DNA from: Bradyrhizobium sp. WSM1743
Lineage (GTDB): Bacteria; Pseudomonadota; Alphaproteobacteria; Rhizobiales; Xanthobacteraceae
Direction: 5' to 3'
Assembly: GCF_000473065.1 (NCBI RefSeq)
Contig: NZ_AXAZ01000032.1
Span: 21,344-85,343, forward strand
DNA: 64,000 bases
Shown here: positions 34,366 through 41,605 of the stretch, in pieces
Numbering within the stretch: position 1 is the first letter of the stretch
Layout: each line of letters begins with the position of its first letter
Program-made: the position numbers and the translations under genes
The notes under the pieces: model-generated
Database searches by the model: none
The model's input: only the letters and a program-made list of their open reading frames with translations
What the model was told of the DNA's origin: nothing

Positions 34366-35703
34366 TTAGTTCGGAACCGCAGCCTTCGTCGCGCGCTTGG
34401 CGGCGACCGCATTCGCGGTGACGCCATGCAGGAAGTCATAGGCCGAGTGCAGGGCCTTGTCGTCCTTCTCTTCCGGCGGGACGTAGGACTGCGATCCGGT
34501 CTGCTCGGTGCCGTCGGCGGCTTGCAGATGCCCGCGCATCTGGGACTCCGCCATGGTGTCCATCCGGCCCTTCAGCTCGGGCGGCACGTCCTGGAGGATC
34601 TCGATATCGGGCGCGATGCCCTGGGCCTGGATCGAGCGGCCTGATGGCGTGTAGTAGCGCGCCGTGGTCAGCGCCAGCGCGCCATTGCCGGCGCCGAGCG
34701 GAATGATGGTCTGCACCGAGCCCTTGCCGAACGAGCGCGTGCCGATGATCGTCGCACGCTTGTGATCGTGCAGTGCACCGGCCACGATCTCCGAGGCCGA
34801 GGCCGAGCCGCCGTTGATCAGCACCACGAGCGGCTTGCCCTTGGTGAGATCGCCGCCATGCGCGGTGAAGCGCTGGGTCTCCTCCGGATTGCGGCCGCGG
34901 GTCGAGACCACCTCGCCACGCTGCAGGAAGGCGCTCGAGACCGACACGGCCTGGTCGAGCAGGCCGCCCGGATTGTTGCGCAGATCCAGCACGTAGCCTG
35001 CGAGCTTCTCCGGCGAGACCTGCTTGGAGATCGACGCGATCGCCTTCTTCAGCCCATCGGTGGTCTGCTCGTTGAAGGAGGTGATCCGGATATAGCCGAT
35101 GTCGCCGTTCTCGACGTGGAAGCGCACGGGGCGCACATGGATGATCTCGCGCGTGATCGCGACATCGAGCGGCGCGTCCGCGCCCTTGCGCACGATGGTC
35201 AGCTTGGTCTTGGTGTCGACCGGTCCCTTCATCTTGTTGACCGCCTGCTCGAGCGTCATGCCCTGCACGGCCTCGCCGTCGATCTTGCTGATGAGGTCGC
35301 CGGACATGATGCCGGCCTTGGACGCCGGCGTGTCGTCGATCGGCGAGACGACCTTGACCAGGCCGTCCTCCATCGTGACCTCGATGCCGAGGCCGCCGAA
35401 CTCGCCGGAGGTGGTCTCCTGCATCTCGGTCCAGGCCTTGGCGTTCATGTAGCGCGAATGCGGATCGAGCGAGGTCACCATGCCGGTGATCGCACCCTCG
35501 ACCAGCTTGGCATTGTCAGGCTTCTCGACATAGCTGGCCTTGACGCGCTCGAACACCGCGCCGAACAAGTTGAGCTGGGAATAGGCATCATCCGCGCTCG
35601 CTGCCGCCCGTGCCGCCCATACTCCGCCGTGCGGGCTCGCTACCAGAAGGGTCAGACACGCTCCGGTGAGCGCGCCCAGGGGGAACAGCAGGTTTTTCCG
35701 CAT
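34366..35703 (-). CDS. ctpA: S41 family C-terminal processing protease
   Basis: 445 residues. An N-terminal signal or anchor (MRKNLLFPLGALTGACLTLL) is followed by the CtpA N-domain (SLDPHSRYMNAKAW), a PDZ domain (about 85-170: GLGIEVTMEDGLVKVV, IMSGDLISKIDGEAV), and the protease domain with the catalytic Ser in INGGSASASEIVAGAL and Lys in RSFGKGSVQT. It trims periplasmic proteins or peptidoglycan hydrolases near their C-termini. The ATG at 35701-35703 is preferred; an in-frame ATG 66 bases upstream would put a charged extension before the signal. It is a stand-alone gene divergent from the hydroxy-acid dehydrogenase. A second ctpA elsewhere in the genome is likely but not visible. Confidence 0.93.
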   Translation of the reverse strand: MRKNLLFPLGALTGACLTLLVASPHGGVWAARAAASADDAYSQLNLFGAVFERVKASYVEKPDNAKLVEGAITGMVTSLDPHSRYMNAKAWTEMQETTSGEFGGLGIEVTMEDGLVKVVSPIDDTPASKAGIMSGDLISKIDGEAVQGMTLEQAVNKMKGPVDTKTKLTIVRKGADAPLDVAITREIIHVRPVRFHVENGDIGYIRITSFNEQTTDGLKKAIASISKQVSPEKLAGYVLDLRNNPGGLLDQAVSVSSAFLQRGEVVSTRGRNPEETQRFTAHGGDLTKGKPLVVLINGGSASASEIVAGALHDHKRATIIGTRSFGKGSVQTIIPLGAGNGALALTTARYYTPSGRSIQAQGIAPDIEILQDVPPELKGRMDTMAESQMRGHLQAADGTEQTGSQSYVPPEEKDDKALHSAYDFLHGVTANAVAAKRATKAAVPN

Positions 35704-36023
35704 GGATGAGGTAGCCTTTTGCTTGGCGGTTCTCTTGGGACTTGACTCTTGGGGCTTGGGAAGCGCCATGCAAATGGCGATCCAGCCCGCTTCTCACAAT
35801 ACCATTCCGGTTTCTTCAAGGCCGGGATGCCGTCCTGGCGGCTACGCCGGAGAAATCCCTTCGCCTTGGGCTAAACTTTTGGCAACGTTCCGAAACTGTG
35901 TCGCGCAAAGCGGAAACCGGTCGGGCCGTCCACGCCTCGCAGCTATGCGATTTTAGGATGGTTTTGGAGGACCAGACGCGATAGGCGATGGCGATAAGAC
36001 TTCAAATTCTCGGGAGGACAACG
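35704..36023. other. Divergent intergenic region, no gene seen
   Basis: 320 bases between ctpA (minus) and the hydroxy-acid dehydrogenase (plus). No credible coding sequence, strong palindrome or recognised operator was seen. It should hold the promoters for both genes. Confidence 0.6.
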
Positions 36024-37157
36024 ATGAACGAAGCGCCCCGCATCCGGCCGGAACGGAACGTCGAACTCGGCGCCAGCAACGAGCCGTTCCAGAATCTGCA
36101 CGAGTTCATCCGGAAAGCGCGCGCCAACCTCAATCAGAATGCCTGGGACTACATCGTCGGCGCCGCCGAGACCGAGACCACGATGCGCCGCAACCGCATG
36201 GCGCTGGACGAGATCGCCTTCCGCCCGCGCGTGCTGCGCGATGTCCGCAAGGTCGATGGTTCCGTCGAGCAGCTCGGCCGCAGGATGCGTCTTCCGGTCG
36301 TGCTCGCCCCGGTCGGCGCCCTCGAGATCTTCGATCCGGACGGCGCAGCAAGCGTGGCACGCGCCGCCGGCACCTTCGGTGCGGCACACATGCTGAGCTC
36401 GGTATCCGAGCCCGGCCTCGAGAAGACCGCCGAGGCTGCTCCCGACGCGCTGCGGCTCTATCAGCTCTATGTCCGCGGCGACGATGCCTTCGTCGCCGAT
36501 GTCGTCAGCCGGAGCGAGAAGAACGGCTACGCCGCCTTCTGCCTGACCGTCGACACCGCCCATTACAGCCGTCGTGAACGTGACATCGCCAAGCGCTACG
36601 TTCGCGAGAGCCGCCTGCGCGCCACCGGCGGCGATTTCCAGAAGGGCCTGGAGTGGCGGACCGTGAAGATGATCAAGGACAAGTTCAGGATTCCGCTGAT
36701 CCTCAAGGGCATTGCCACCGCCGAGGACGCAGAGATCGCAGTCGATCACGGTGTCGAATGGATCTACGTCTCCAACCATGGCGGCCGGCAGCTCGACCAC
36801 GGCCCCGGCGCCATGCATGTGCTGCCGGAGATCGTCGATGCGGTGAAGGGCCGCGCCAAGATCATGGTCGATGGCGGCTTTTGCCGCGGCACCGACATCG
36901 TCAAGGCGATCGCGGCGGGCGCGGACCTCGTCGGCATCGGCCGGCTGCAATGCTGGGCGCTGGCGGCCGCCGGGGAAGCCGGAGTCACACGGATGCTGGA
37001 GCTGCTGGAGGACGAGGTGCTGCGCTGCCTTGGCCTCCTGGGCGCCACCTCATTCGCCGAGATCAACAAATCCTGCCTGCATCCGGCGACCGCCACCAAC
37101 GCACCCAGCGTGTTCAGCGCGTTCCCGCTGTTCGACCATGAACCATACCGCTACTGA
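36024..37157 (+). CDS. FMN-dependent alpha-hydroxy-acid dehydrogenase (LldD-like)
   Basis: 377 residues, a TIM-barrel flavoenzyme of the L-lactate dehydrogenase/glycolate oxidase family. The N-terminus holds NLHEFIRKARANLNQNAWDY and the substrate-side GAAETETTMRRNR. FMN contacts include LAPVGALEI, YQLYVRGD and CLTVDTAHYSRRERD; the catalytic His lies in the family signature YVSNHGGRQLDHGPG; and VDGGFCRGTDIVKAIAAGADLVGIGR closes the FMN phosphate site across residues ~287-312. It oxidises a 2-hydroxy acid, not necessarily lactate. GGGAGGA lies 5 bases before the ATG. A HAD hydrolase gene follows after 29 bases and is probably co-transcribed. Confidence 0.92.
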   Translation: MNEAPRIRPERNVELGASNEPFQNLHEFIRKARANLNQNAWDYIVGAAETETTMRRNRMALDEIAFRPRVLRDVRKVDGSVEQLGRRMRLPVVLAPVGALEIFDPDGAASVARAAGTFGAAHMLSSVSEPGLEKTAEAAPDALRLYQLYVRGDDAFVADVVSRSEKNGYAAFCLTVDTAHYSRRERDIAKRYVRESRLRATGGDFQKGLEWRTVKMIKDKFRIPLILKGIATAEDAEIAVDHGVEWIYVSNHGGRQLDHGPGAMHVLPEIVDAVKGRAKIMVDGGFCRGTDIVKAIAAGADLVGIGRLQCWALAAAGEAGVTRMLELLEDEVLRCLGLLGATSFAEINKSCLHPATATNAPSVFSAFPLFDHEPYRY

Positions 37158-37186
37158 GTTGCTGATACTGAAGTGAAAAGCACGCA

Positions 37187-37810
37187 ATGACATCGCTCAC
37201 TCCCGGCAGCGCCGATGCGCTGCTGTTCGACCTCGGGCGCGTGGTGCTCGACATCGACTTCTCCAAGGCGATCGCCTGCTGGGCGGGGCATGCCGGCTGC
37301 CAGCCCGAAGCCATCGTCGCGCGCTATGTGCGTGACGAGGCCTATCGGCTGCACGAAGTGGGCAAGATCAGCGACGAGGACTATTTCGCCTCGCTGCGTG
37401 CCTCGCTCGGAATCGGCATCTCGGACGCGCAGTTCCTGGAAGGCTGGAATGCGATCTTCGCAGGTGAGATGCCTGATATCGCCGAGCTGCTGCCGCGCGC
37501 GGCGAAGCAGATGCCGCTCTATGCCTTCTCCAACACCAATCGACCGCACGTGGATTATTTCTCGAAGGAATATGCCGTCCTGCTCGGCCATTTCCGCGAG
37601 CTGTATTTGTCGTCCAGCATCGGCCTGCGCAAACCGGATGCGGAAGCTTTCGACCATGTCGTCGCGGCGATCGGCGTGCCGGCGGAGCGCATTGTATTCT
37701 TCGATGACCTCGCCGAGAACATCGAGGGAGCGCGGGCGCGCGGCTTGAAGGCCGTGCATGTCACGTCGCCGCGCGATGTCGGGAACGCACTAAAGGCGCT
37801 GGGCATCTGA
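37187..37810 (+). CDS. HAD-superfamily hydrolase
   Basis: 207 residues, with a C1-type helical cap. Motif I is LLFDLGRVVLDID (nucleophile Asp), motif II AFSNTN (Thr/Ser position), motif III Lys in LRKPDAEAFDHV, and motif IV VFFDDLAENIEGA. The second Asp of a typical DxD phosphatase motif is replaced by Gly (DLG), as in haloacid dehalogenase-like and some phosphatase subgroups. Given the hydroxy-acid dehydrogenase 29 bases upstream, a phosphoglycolate-type or related substrate is possible but unproven. Confidence 0.88.
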   Translation: MTSLTPGSADALLFDLGRVVLDIDFSKAIACWAGHAGCQPEAIVARYVRDEAYRLHEVGKISDEDYFASLRASLGIGISDAQFLEGWNAIFAGEMPDIAELLPRAAKQMPLYAFSNTNRPHVDYFSKEYAVLLGHFRELYLSSSIGLRKPDAEAFDHVVAAIGVPAERIVFFDDLAENIEGARARGLKAVHVTSPRDVGNALKALGI

Positions 37811-37846
37811 GGCCAGCAGGTCGCCGCGAGAAAGCCCTGCGCGGCG

Positions 37847-37920
37847 GTTCCCGGAACTAAATTTTGCCCAAGATGAGGAACCCAATCACTTTGTGCATTT
37901 TTGTACTGAGTTCCCGGAAC
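37847..37920. repeat. Two copies of the palindrome GTTCCCGGAAC, 63 bases apart
   Basis: GTTCCCGGAAC occurs at 37847-37857 and again at 37910-37920, each an exact 11-base palindrome. They lie between the HAD gene and the small gene at 37979, in an AT-richer stretch. The GGAAC half resembles an EcfG -35 element, but no CGTT lies 16-17 bases downstream, so I leave the role open. Confidence 0.5.
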
Positions 37921-37978
37921 GGAATACCACCTTCCGGACTCAAGAGTCCGTTGGGACTTCTACATCGGATTCATCGAC

Positions 37979-38185
37979 GTGCTGGGCAAAACCTATCTCA
38001 CCAAGCAAGCCTCTCTCCTGCTTGAATTCGCTAAAACCACCTCGGATTCTGACCTTTCCGCCAAGCTGATCAGCAAGGCGGCCGACCTGAAATCGCAGGC
38101 AGATCCGCTGCCCGACAAGGATCAAGGTCCCAAAGCTCCCGACGTCACACACGACGACGGCCCGGACCGACCAAGCGGGAGTTGA
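37979..38185 (+). CDS. Small hypothetical protein
   Basis: 68 residues from a GTG at 37979. No known domain. The sequence is amphipathic and helical in character up to about residue 40 (LTKQASLLLEFAKTT, LSAKLISKAADLKSQ) and then becomes a charged, proline-rich tail. The frame stays open upstream and reads WDFYIGFIDVLGK before the chosen start, without ATG, so the true start may be upstream with a rare codon or the gene may be 5'-degraded. The stop lies three bases before the tiny membrane ORF at 38189. Confidence 0.45.
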   Translation: MLGKTYLTKQASLLLEFAKTTSDSDLSAKLISKAADLKSQADPLPDKDQGPKAPDVTHDDGPDRPSGS

Positions 38186-38188
38186 CCG

Positions 38189-38281
38189 ATGCTGGCCGTG
38201 GCACTCGTCCTCCTCGTGCTCGCCATGGCCATCCTCGTGCCGGTCTGTCTCGCCTTCCGGATCATGCCCCGGCGGACGTGA
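38189..38281 (+). CDS. Tiny single-span membrane protein (30 aa)
   Basis: MLAVALVLLVLAMAILV and then PVCLAFRIMPRRT: one hydrophobic segment with a basic end, consistent with a small inner-membrane protein. GGGAG sits 7 bases before the ATG, which is better than for most genes nearby, and the start is three bases after the previous stop. This supports a real translated ORF coupled to the small upstream gene. Function unknown. Confidence 0.4.
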   Translation: MLAVALVLLVLAMAILVPVCLAFRIMPRRT

Positions 38282-38401
38282 GCTCCCTCCTCCACAGGGA
38301 GATCACGCAGGATCATCCTGCCTGCTGCTATGCCTCGCGCCCGCACTCGGCTAGAACTCTCGCCGCCCCTTTGCCGATGTGCTCAGCAGGAGTTTCCGCC
38401 C

Positions 38402-39613
38402 GTGGCCCTGATGCCGGTATCCGACGCGCTTGCCGCCGTGCTCGCCGGCACAGAGCCGCTGGCCGAGGAGACGGTAGCCCTCGACCAAGCCTACCATCGC
38501 GTGCTTGCGCACGACATCGCGGCGCGGCGCACGCAGCCGCCGGCAGCCATGTCGGCGATGGATGGTTATGCCGTGCGCGCGGCCGATGCGGCCACGATCG
38601 ATTCCAGGCTGATGGTCGTCGGCGAGGTCGCAGCAGGTCGTCCGTTCGCGGGAAAGGTTGGCCCCGGCGAAGCCGTTCGGATCTTCACCGGCGGCGTCGT
38701 TCCCGAGGGCGCTGATGCAGTCGTGATCCAGGAGGACACGGTCGCCGACGACACGCACATTACGATCAAGGAAGCCGCGATTTCCGGACGGCACATCCGC
38801 CCCGCCGGCGTCGACTTCCGCGAAGGCGACGTGCTCCTGCGCAAAGGAACTCGTCTCACCGAGCGCGATCTCGCGCTCGCCGCCGCAATGAATCACCCGC
38901 ATCTCGCCGTTTGCCGTCGTCCGAAGGTCGCGATCCTCGCCACCGGCGACGAGCTGGTGATGCCGGGCACCACGCCCGGTCGCGGTCAGATCGTCTATTC
39001 CAATGGCTATGCCCTGCACGCGCTCGCCCGCAGCGAGGGCGCCGAGACCATCGATCTCGGCGTTGCCGCCGATACGCTGGAGGCCACATCCGCCGGCATC
39101 CGCCGCGCCCGCGAGAGCGGTGCCGACATCCTGATCACGACCGGCGGGGCGTCGGTCGGCGACCACGACCTGGTCCAGCAGGCGCTCAAGGGCGAAGGCA
39201 TCTCGATGGCGTTCTGGAAGATCGCGATTCGGCCCGGCAAGCCGATGATGCACGGACGGCTCGGCGCAATGCGCGTGATCGGCCTGCCCGGCAATCCCGT
39301 GTCATCATACGTATGCGCCTTCCTGTTCATGGTGCCGCTGATTCGCGCCCTGTCGGGCCGTTCGGTGATTCATCATCACCGCGAGCGCGCCGTGCTGGGC
39401 CGCGATCTCGGTGCCAACGACCAGCGCGAGGATTATCTCCGCGCGCGCCTGGAGCTGCGCGGCGACGGCACGCTCGTCGCCCTTCCCGTCGACCATCAGG
39501 ACTCCTCTCTGCTTGCGAATCTCGCTGCGGCACAGGTACTTCTCGTGCGCGCAGCGTTCGCGCCGATGGCCGAGGCCGGCACGCCTTGCGAGGTGCTGCG
39601 CCTCCCCGTCTGA
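38402..39613 (+). CDS. moeA: Molybdopterin molybdenumtransferase
   Basis: 403 residues. It inserts molybdate into adenylylated molybdopterin. Seen: MPVSDALAAVLAGTEPLAEE, the conserved AMSAMDGYAVRAAD, IFTGGVVPEGADAVVIQED, the MoeA/MogA-type domain with VAILATGDEL, ILITTGGASVGDHD and GLPGNPVSSYVCAF, and a C-terminal beta domain. The GTG at 38402 (9 bases after AGGAG) is preferred; an ATG three codons later is possible. In relatives it sits directly after moaC and before lexA; here only lexA remains adjacent. Confidence 0.96.
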   Translation: MALMPVSDALAAVLAGTEPLAEETVALDQAYHRVLAHDIAARRTQPPAAMSAMDGYAVRAADAATIDSRLMVVGEVAAGRPFAGKVGPGEAVRIFTGGVVPEGADAVVIQEDTVADDTHITIKEAAISGRHIRPAGVDFREGDVLLRKGTRLTERDLALAAAMNHPHLAVCRRPKVAILATGDELVMPGTTPGRGQIVYSNGYALHALARSEGAETIDLGVAADTLEATSAGIRRARESGADILITTGGASVGDHDLVQQALKGEGISMAFWKIAIRPGKPMMHGRLGAMRVIGLPGNPVSSYVCAFLFMVPLIRALSGRSVIHHHRERAVLGRDLGANDQREDYLRARLELRGDGTLVALPVDHQDSSLLANLAAAQVLLVRAAFAPMAEAGTPCEVLRLPV

Positions 39614-39674
39614 GCCGCGGGGCCACACGCATTCCGCGAGTTTCGCTCTGTTCACCATAAATTAAGCAGTTGCG

Positions 39675-39689
39675 GAACACATATCGAAC
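39675..39689. promoter_or_regulatory. SOS box in front of lexA
   Basis: GAAC-ACATATC-GAAC, the reverse complement form of the alphaproteobacterial LexA box GTTC-N7-GTTC, about 100 bases upstream of the lexA ATG. It implies the usual LexA autoregulation. Confidence 0.85.
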
Positions 39690-39789
39690 ATATAGTGTCC
39701 GTTCATGATTTGTTTCGAGGATGTAGCGGCTTATCGCTGAATTCATCGCCTCGGAATCGAACGACATCAACCGGGGGACTTTGGTCGAG

Positions 39790-40491
39790 ATGTTGACGCG
39801 CAAACAATACGAGCTTCTGCGGTTCATCAGCGAACGTCTGAAGGAAAGCGGCGTGCCGCCGTCCTTCGACGAGATGAAGGATGCGCTCGACCTGCGCTCG
39901 AAGTCAGGCATTCATCGCCTGATCACTGCGCTCGAGGAGCGCGGCTTCATCCGCCGCCTGCCCAACCGCGCCCGTGCCATTGAGGTGATCAAGCTGCCCG
40001 AGCTCCAGGCCGCCGCCGGCAATCGCCGCGGCTTCACGCCGAGCGTCATCGAGGGCAATCTCGGCAAGGTGCGCACGAGCTCCAGCCCGCCTGTGGACGA
40101 GGGCGAGCGCCCCGTCGCGGTGCCCGTGATGGGCCGCATCGCGGCCGGCACGCCGATCGAGGCGCTGCAGACCCGCAGCCACACCATCAGCGTGCCGCCC
40201 GACATGCTCGGCTCGGGCGAGCACTACGCACTCGAAGTGCGCGGCGATTCGATGGTTGAGGCCGGCATCCTCGACGGCGACATGGCGCTGATCCAGCGCA
40301 ACGAGAGCGCCGACACCGGCGACATCGTGGTGGCGCTGATCGACGACGAGGAGGCCACACTCAAGCGCTTCCGCCGCCGCGGCGCCTCGATCGCGCTCGA
40401 GCCCGCCAATGCCGCCTACGAGGTCCGCATTCTTCCGCCGAACCGCGTGAAGATTCAGGGCAAGCTGATCGGGCTTTACCGGAAGTACTGA
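39790..40491 (+). CDS. lexA: SOS response repressor LexA
   Basis: 233 residues. The N-terminal winged HTH (MLTRKQYELLRFISERL, SKSGIHRLITALEERGFIRR) binds the SOS box. The C-terminal S24 autoprotease domain has the Ser/Lys dyad in VRGDSMVEAGI and VALIDDEEATLKRF, and the cleavage site Ala-Gly in IAAGTPIEA. Cleavage after RecA filament contact releases the SOS regulon. The ATG at 39790 is the usual start; a TTG three codons earlier is in frame. An SOS box lies upstream and comEC lies about 1.1 kb downstream on the other strand, beyond two small genes. Confidence 0.97.
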   Translation: MLTRKQYELLRFISERLKESGVPPSFDEMKDALDLRSKSGIHRLITALEERGFIRRLPNRARAIEVIKLPELQAAAGNRRGFTPSVIEGNLGKVRTSSSPPVDEGERPVAVPVMGRIAAGTPIEALQTRSHTISVPPDMLGSGEHYALEVRGDSMVEAGILDGDMALIQRNESADTGDIVVALIDDEEATLKRFRRRGASIALEPANAAYEVRILPPNRVKIQGKLIGLYRKY

Positions 40492-40519
40492 GCGGTCCTG
40501 CGGTCGTTCGACACCCATT

Positions 40520-40541
40520 GGAGCGGATCAGTATCCGCTCC
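40520..40541 (+). terminator. Hairpin after lexA, possible terminator
   Basis: GGAGCGGAT-CAGT-ATCCGCTCC, a 9-bp perfect stem 28 bases after the lexA stop, followed by GGCTGGATGGTCTTTCC, with only a weak T-tract. Confidence 0.5.
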
Positions 40542-40657
40542 GGCTGGATGGTCTTTCCGGTTCTGCTCAGATTATCCGGCCCCTCCTCCGGCGCTACGTC
40601 CTCGGTACGCCGCGCGAAGCGACATTGCTTCGCGGCGTGAGCGTTCGAGGAGACGCC

Positions 40658-40855
40658 ATGCGCCAGATCGTTTCATGGACAATCATTGCGGCGCTGATCG
40701 CAGCATCAGCGTCGCAAGTCGGTGCCACACAATCGCACCGCGTGCGCGAGCAATCGGCGACCCACGAGCATATCCGCGACGCGCGGGATGCAATCGCGCA
40801 GCCCCCGCAATCGAGCTGGCAATATTCGGGCTCGTCGGCGCCCGCGGGGCGCTGA
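40658..40855 (+). CDS. Small exported hypothetical protein
   Basis: 65 residues. MRQIVSWTIIAALIAASASQVGA is a Sec signal peptide; the mature part is only about 42 residues, hydrophilic and without cysteine, ending SWQYSGSSAPAGR. GAGGAG lies 5 bases before the ATG. A hairpin (7-bp stem GCGAAGC/GCTTCGC) sits just upstream at 40614-40633. No family recognised. Confidence 0.6.
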   Translation: MRQIVSWTIIAALIAASASQVGATQSHRVREQSATHEHIRDARDAIAQPPQSSWQYSGSSAPAGR

Positions 40856-41045
40856 CATGCGCCTTCCAAATGCACAGACGTCCGCTTTGTTCCTATTGAA
40901 CCCGGGAAAGATAATGTGATCGTGGCTTGCGGAGCCCAGCCGCAGATTTGCCTACAAACAAGCAGAGCGTTGCATACTTCCACCCTGATAGAGGCCTGCG
41001 CCTCCAAAGGAGTGCGGGTCGCTATCTTCGCATGAGGAGCATCCG

Positions 41046-41480
41046 ATGTGTGACTATAGCCTGCATGCCGTCGCGACGCGCCCCGCCGAAGTCGGCGAGA
41101 CGATCGTCACGACAACCTTCCGCGGCACCTCGACACGCGGCTTCGCCTCCGAAGCCGATCTCTCCGTCGCGGTCTGCCTGCTGCCGGGAACGGAGCTCGC
41201 TTTCGCCGACAACGTCCGTTACGACAACCGCTGGATCTGGACGCGCACCGTCAACTCCCGCGTCGGCAAGTTCGGCAAGATCGACCCGCACATTCCCGAT
41301 CGCCATCATGACGCGATCGAATTTCCCGACGGCAAATACGTGCTGGTGACACAGCTCGTCGAAGGCCAGCGCGCGACCGTGCTGCAGTTGCCGGTGACCC
41401 AGCCGGTTGGCGAGCGCGAGCACAAGCCGCAGATCGTCGCTGACACGCGGTCCACGATCACGCGTCTGCCGATCGGCTGA
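41046..41480 (+). CDS. Conserved hypothetical protein (MCDYSLHAV family)
   Basis: 144 residues, no transmembrane segment or signal. The N-terminus MCDYSLHAVATRPAEVGE and DAIEFPDGKYVLVTQLVEGQ recall conserved proteins of unknown function that I associate with Bradyrhizobium. The beta-rich pattern suggests a small barrel, which is only an impression. GAGGAG stands about 7 bases before the ATG. It is flanked by lexA-side small genes and by the 3' end of comEC on the opposite strand. Confidence 0.75.
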   Translation: MCDYSLHAVATRPAEVGETIVTTTFRGTSTRGFASEADLSVAVCLLPGTELAFADNVRYDNRWIWTRTVNSRVGKFGKIDPHIPDRHHDAIEFPDGKYVLVTQLVEGQRATVLQLPVTQPVGEREHKPQIVADTRSTITRLPIG

Positions 41481-41605
41481 CGTCGTCGCCCCCGGCCGAT
41501 GGGTCGAGGGCCAGGATTGAAATGCCATCGCCGGCCGAGGCCGGCGAGATGGTCTGGTTTGCGTCCTGCGGAATCCCGTCGGATCGGCATCCCTCGCGTC
41601 TATCC

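Noticed and set aside
37853..37885. EcfG promoter at the GGAAC in GTTCCCGGAAC
   Set aside because: No CGTT at 16-17 bases downstream of either copy.
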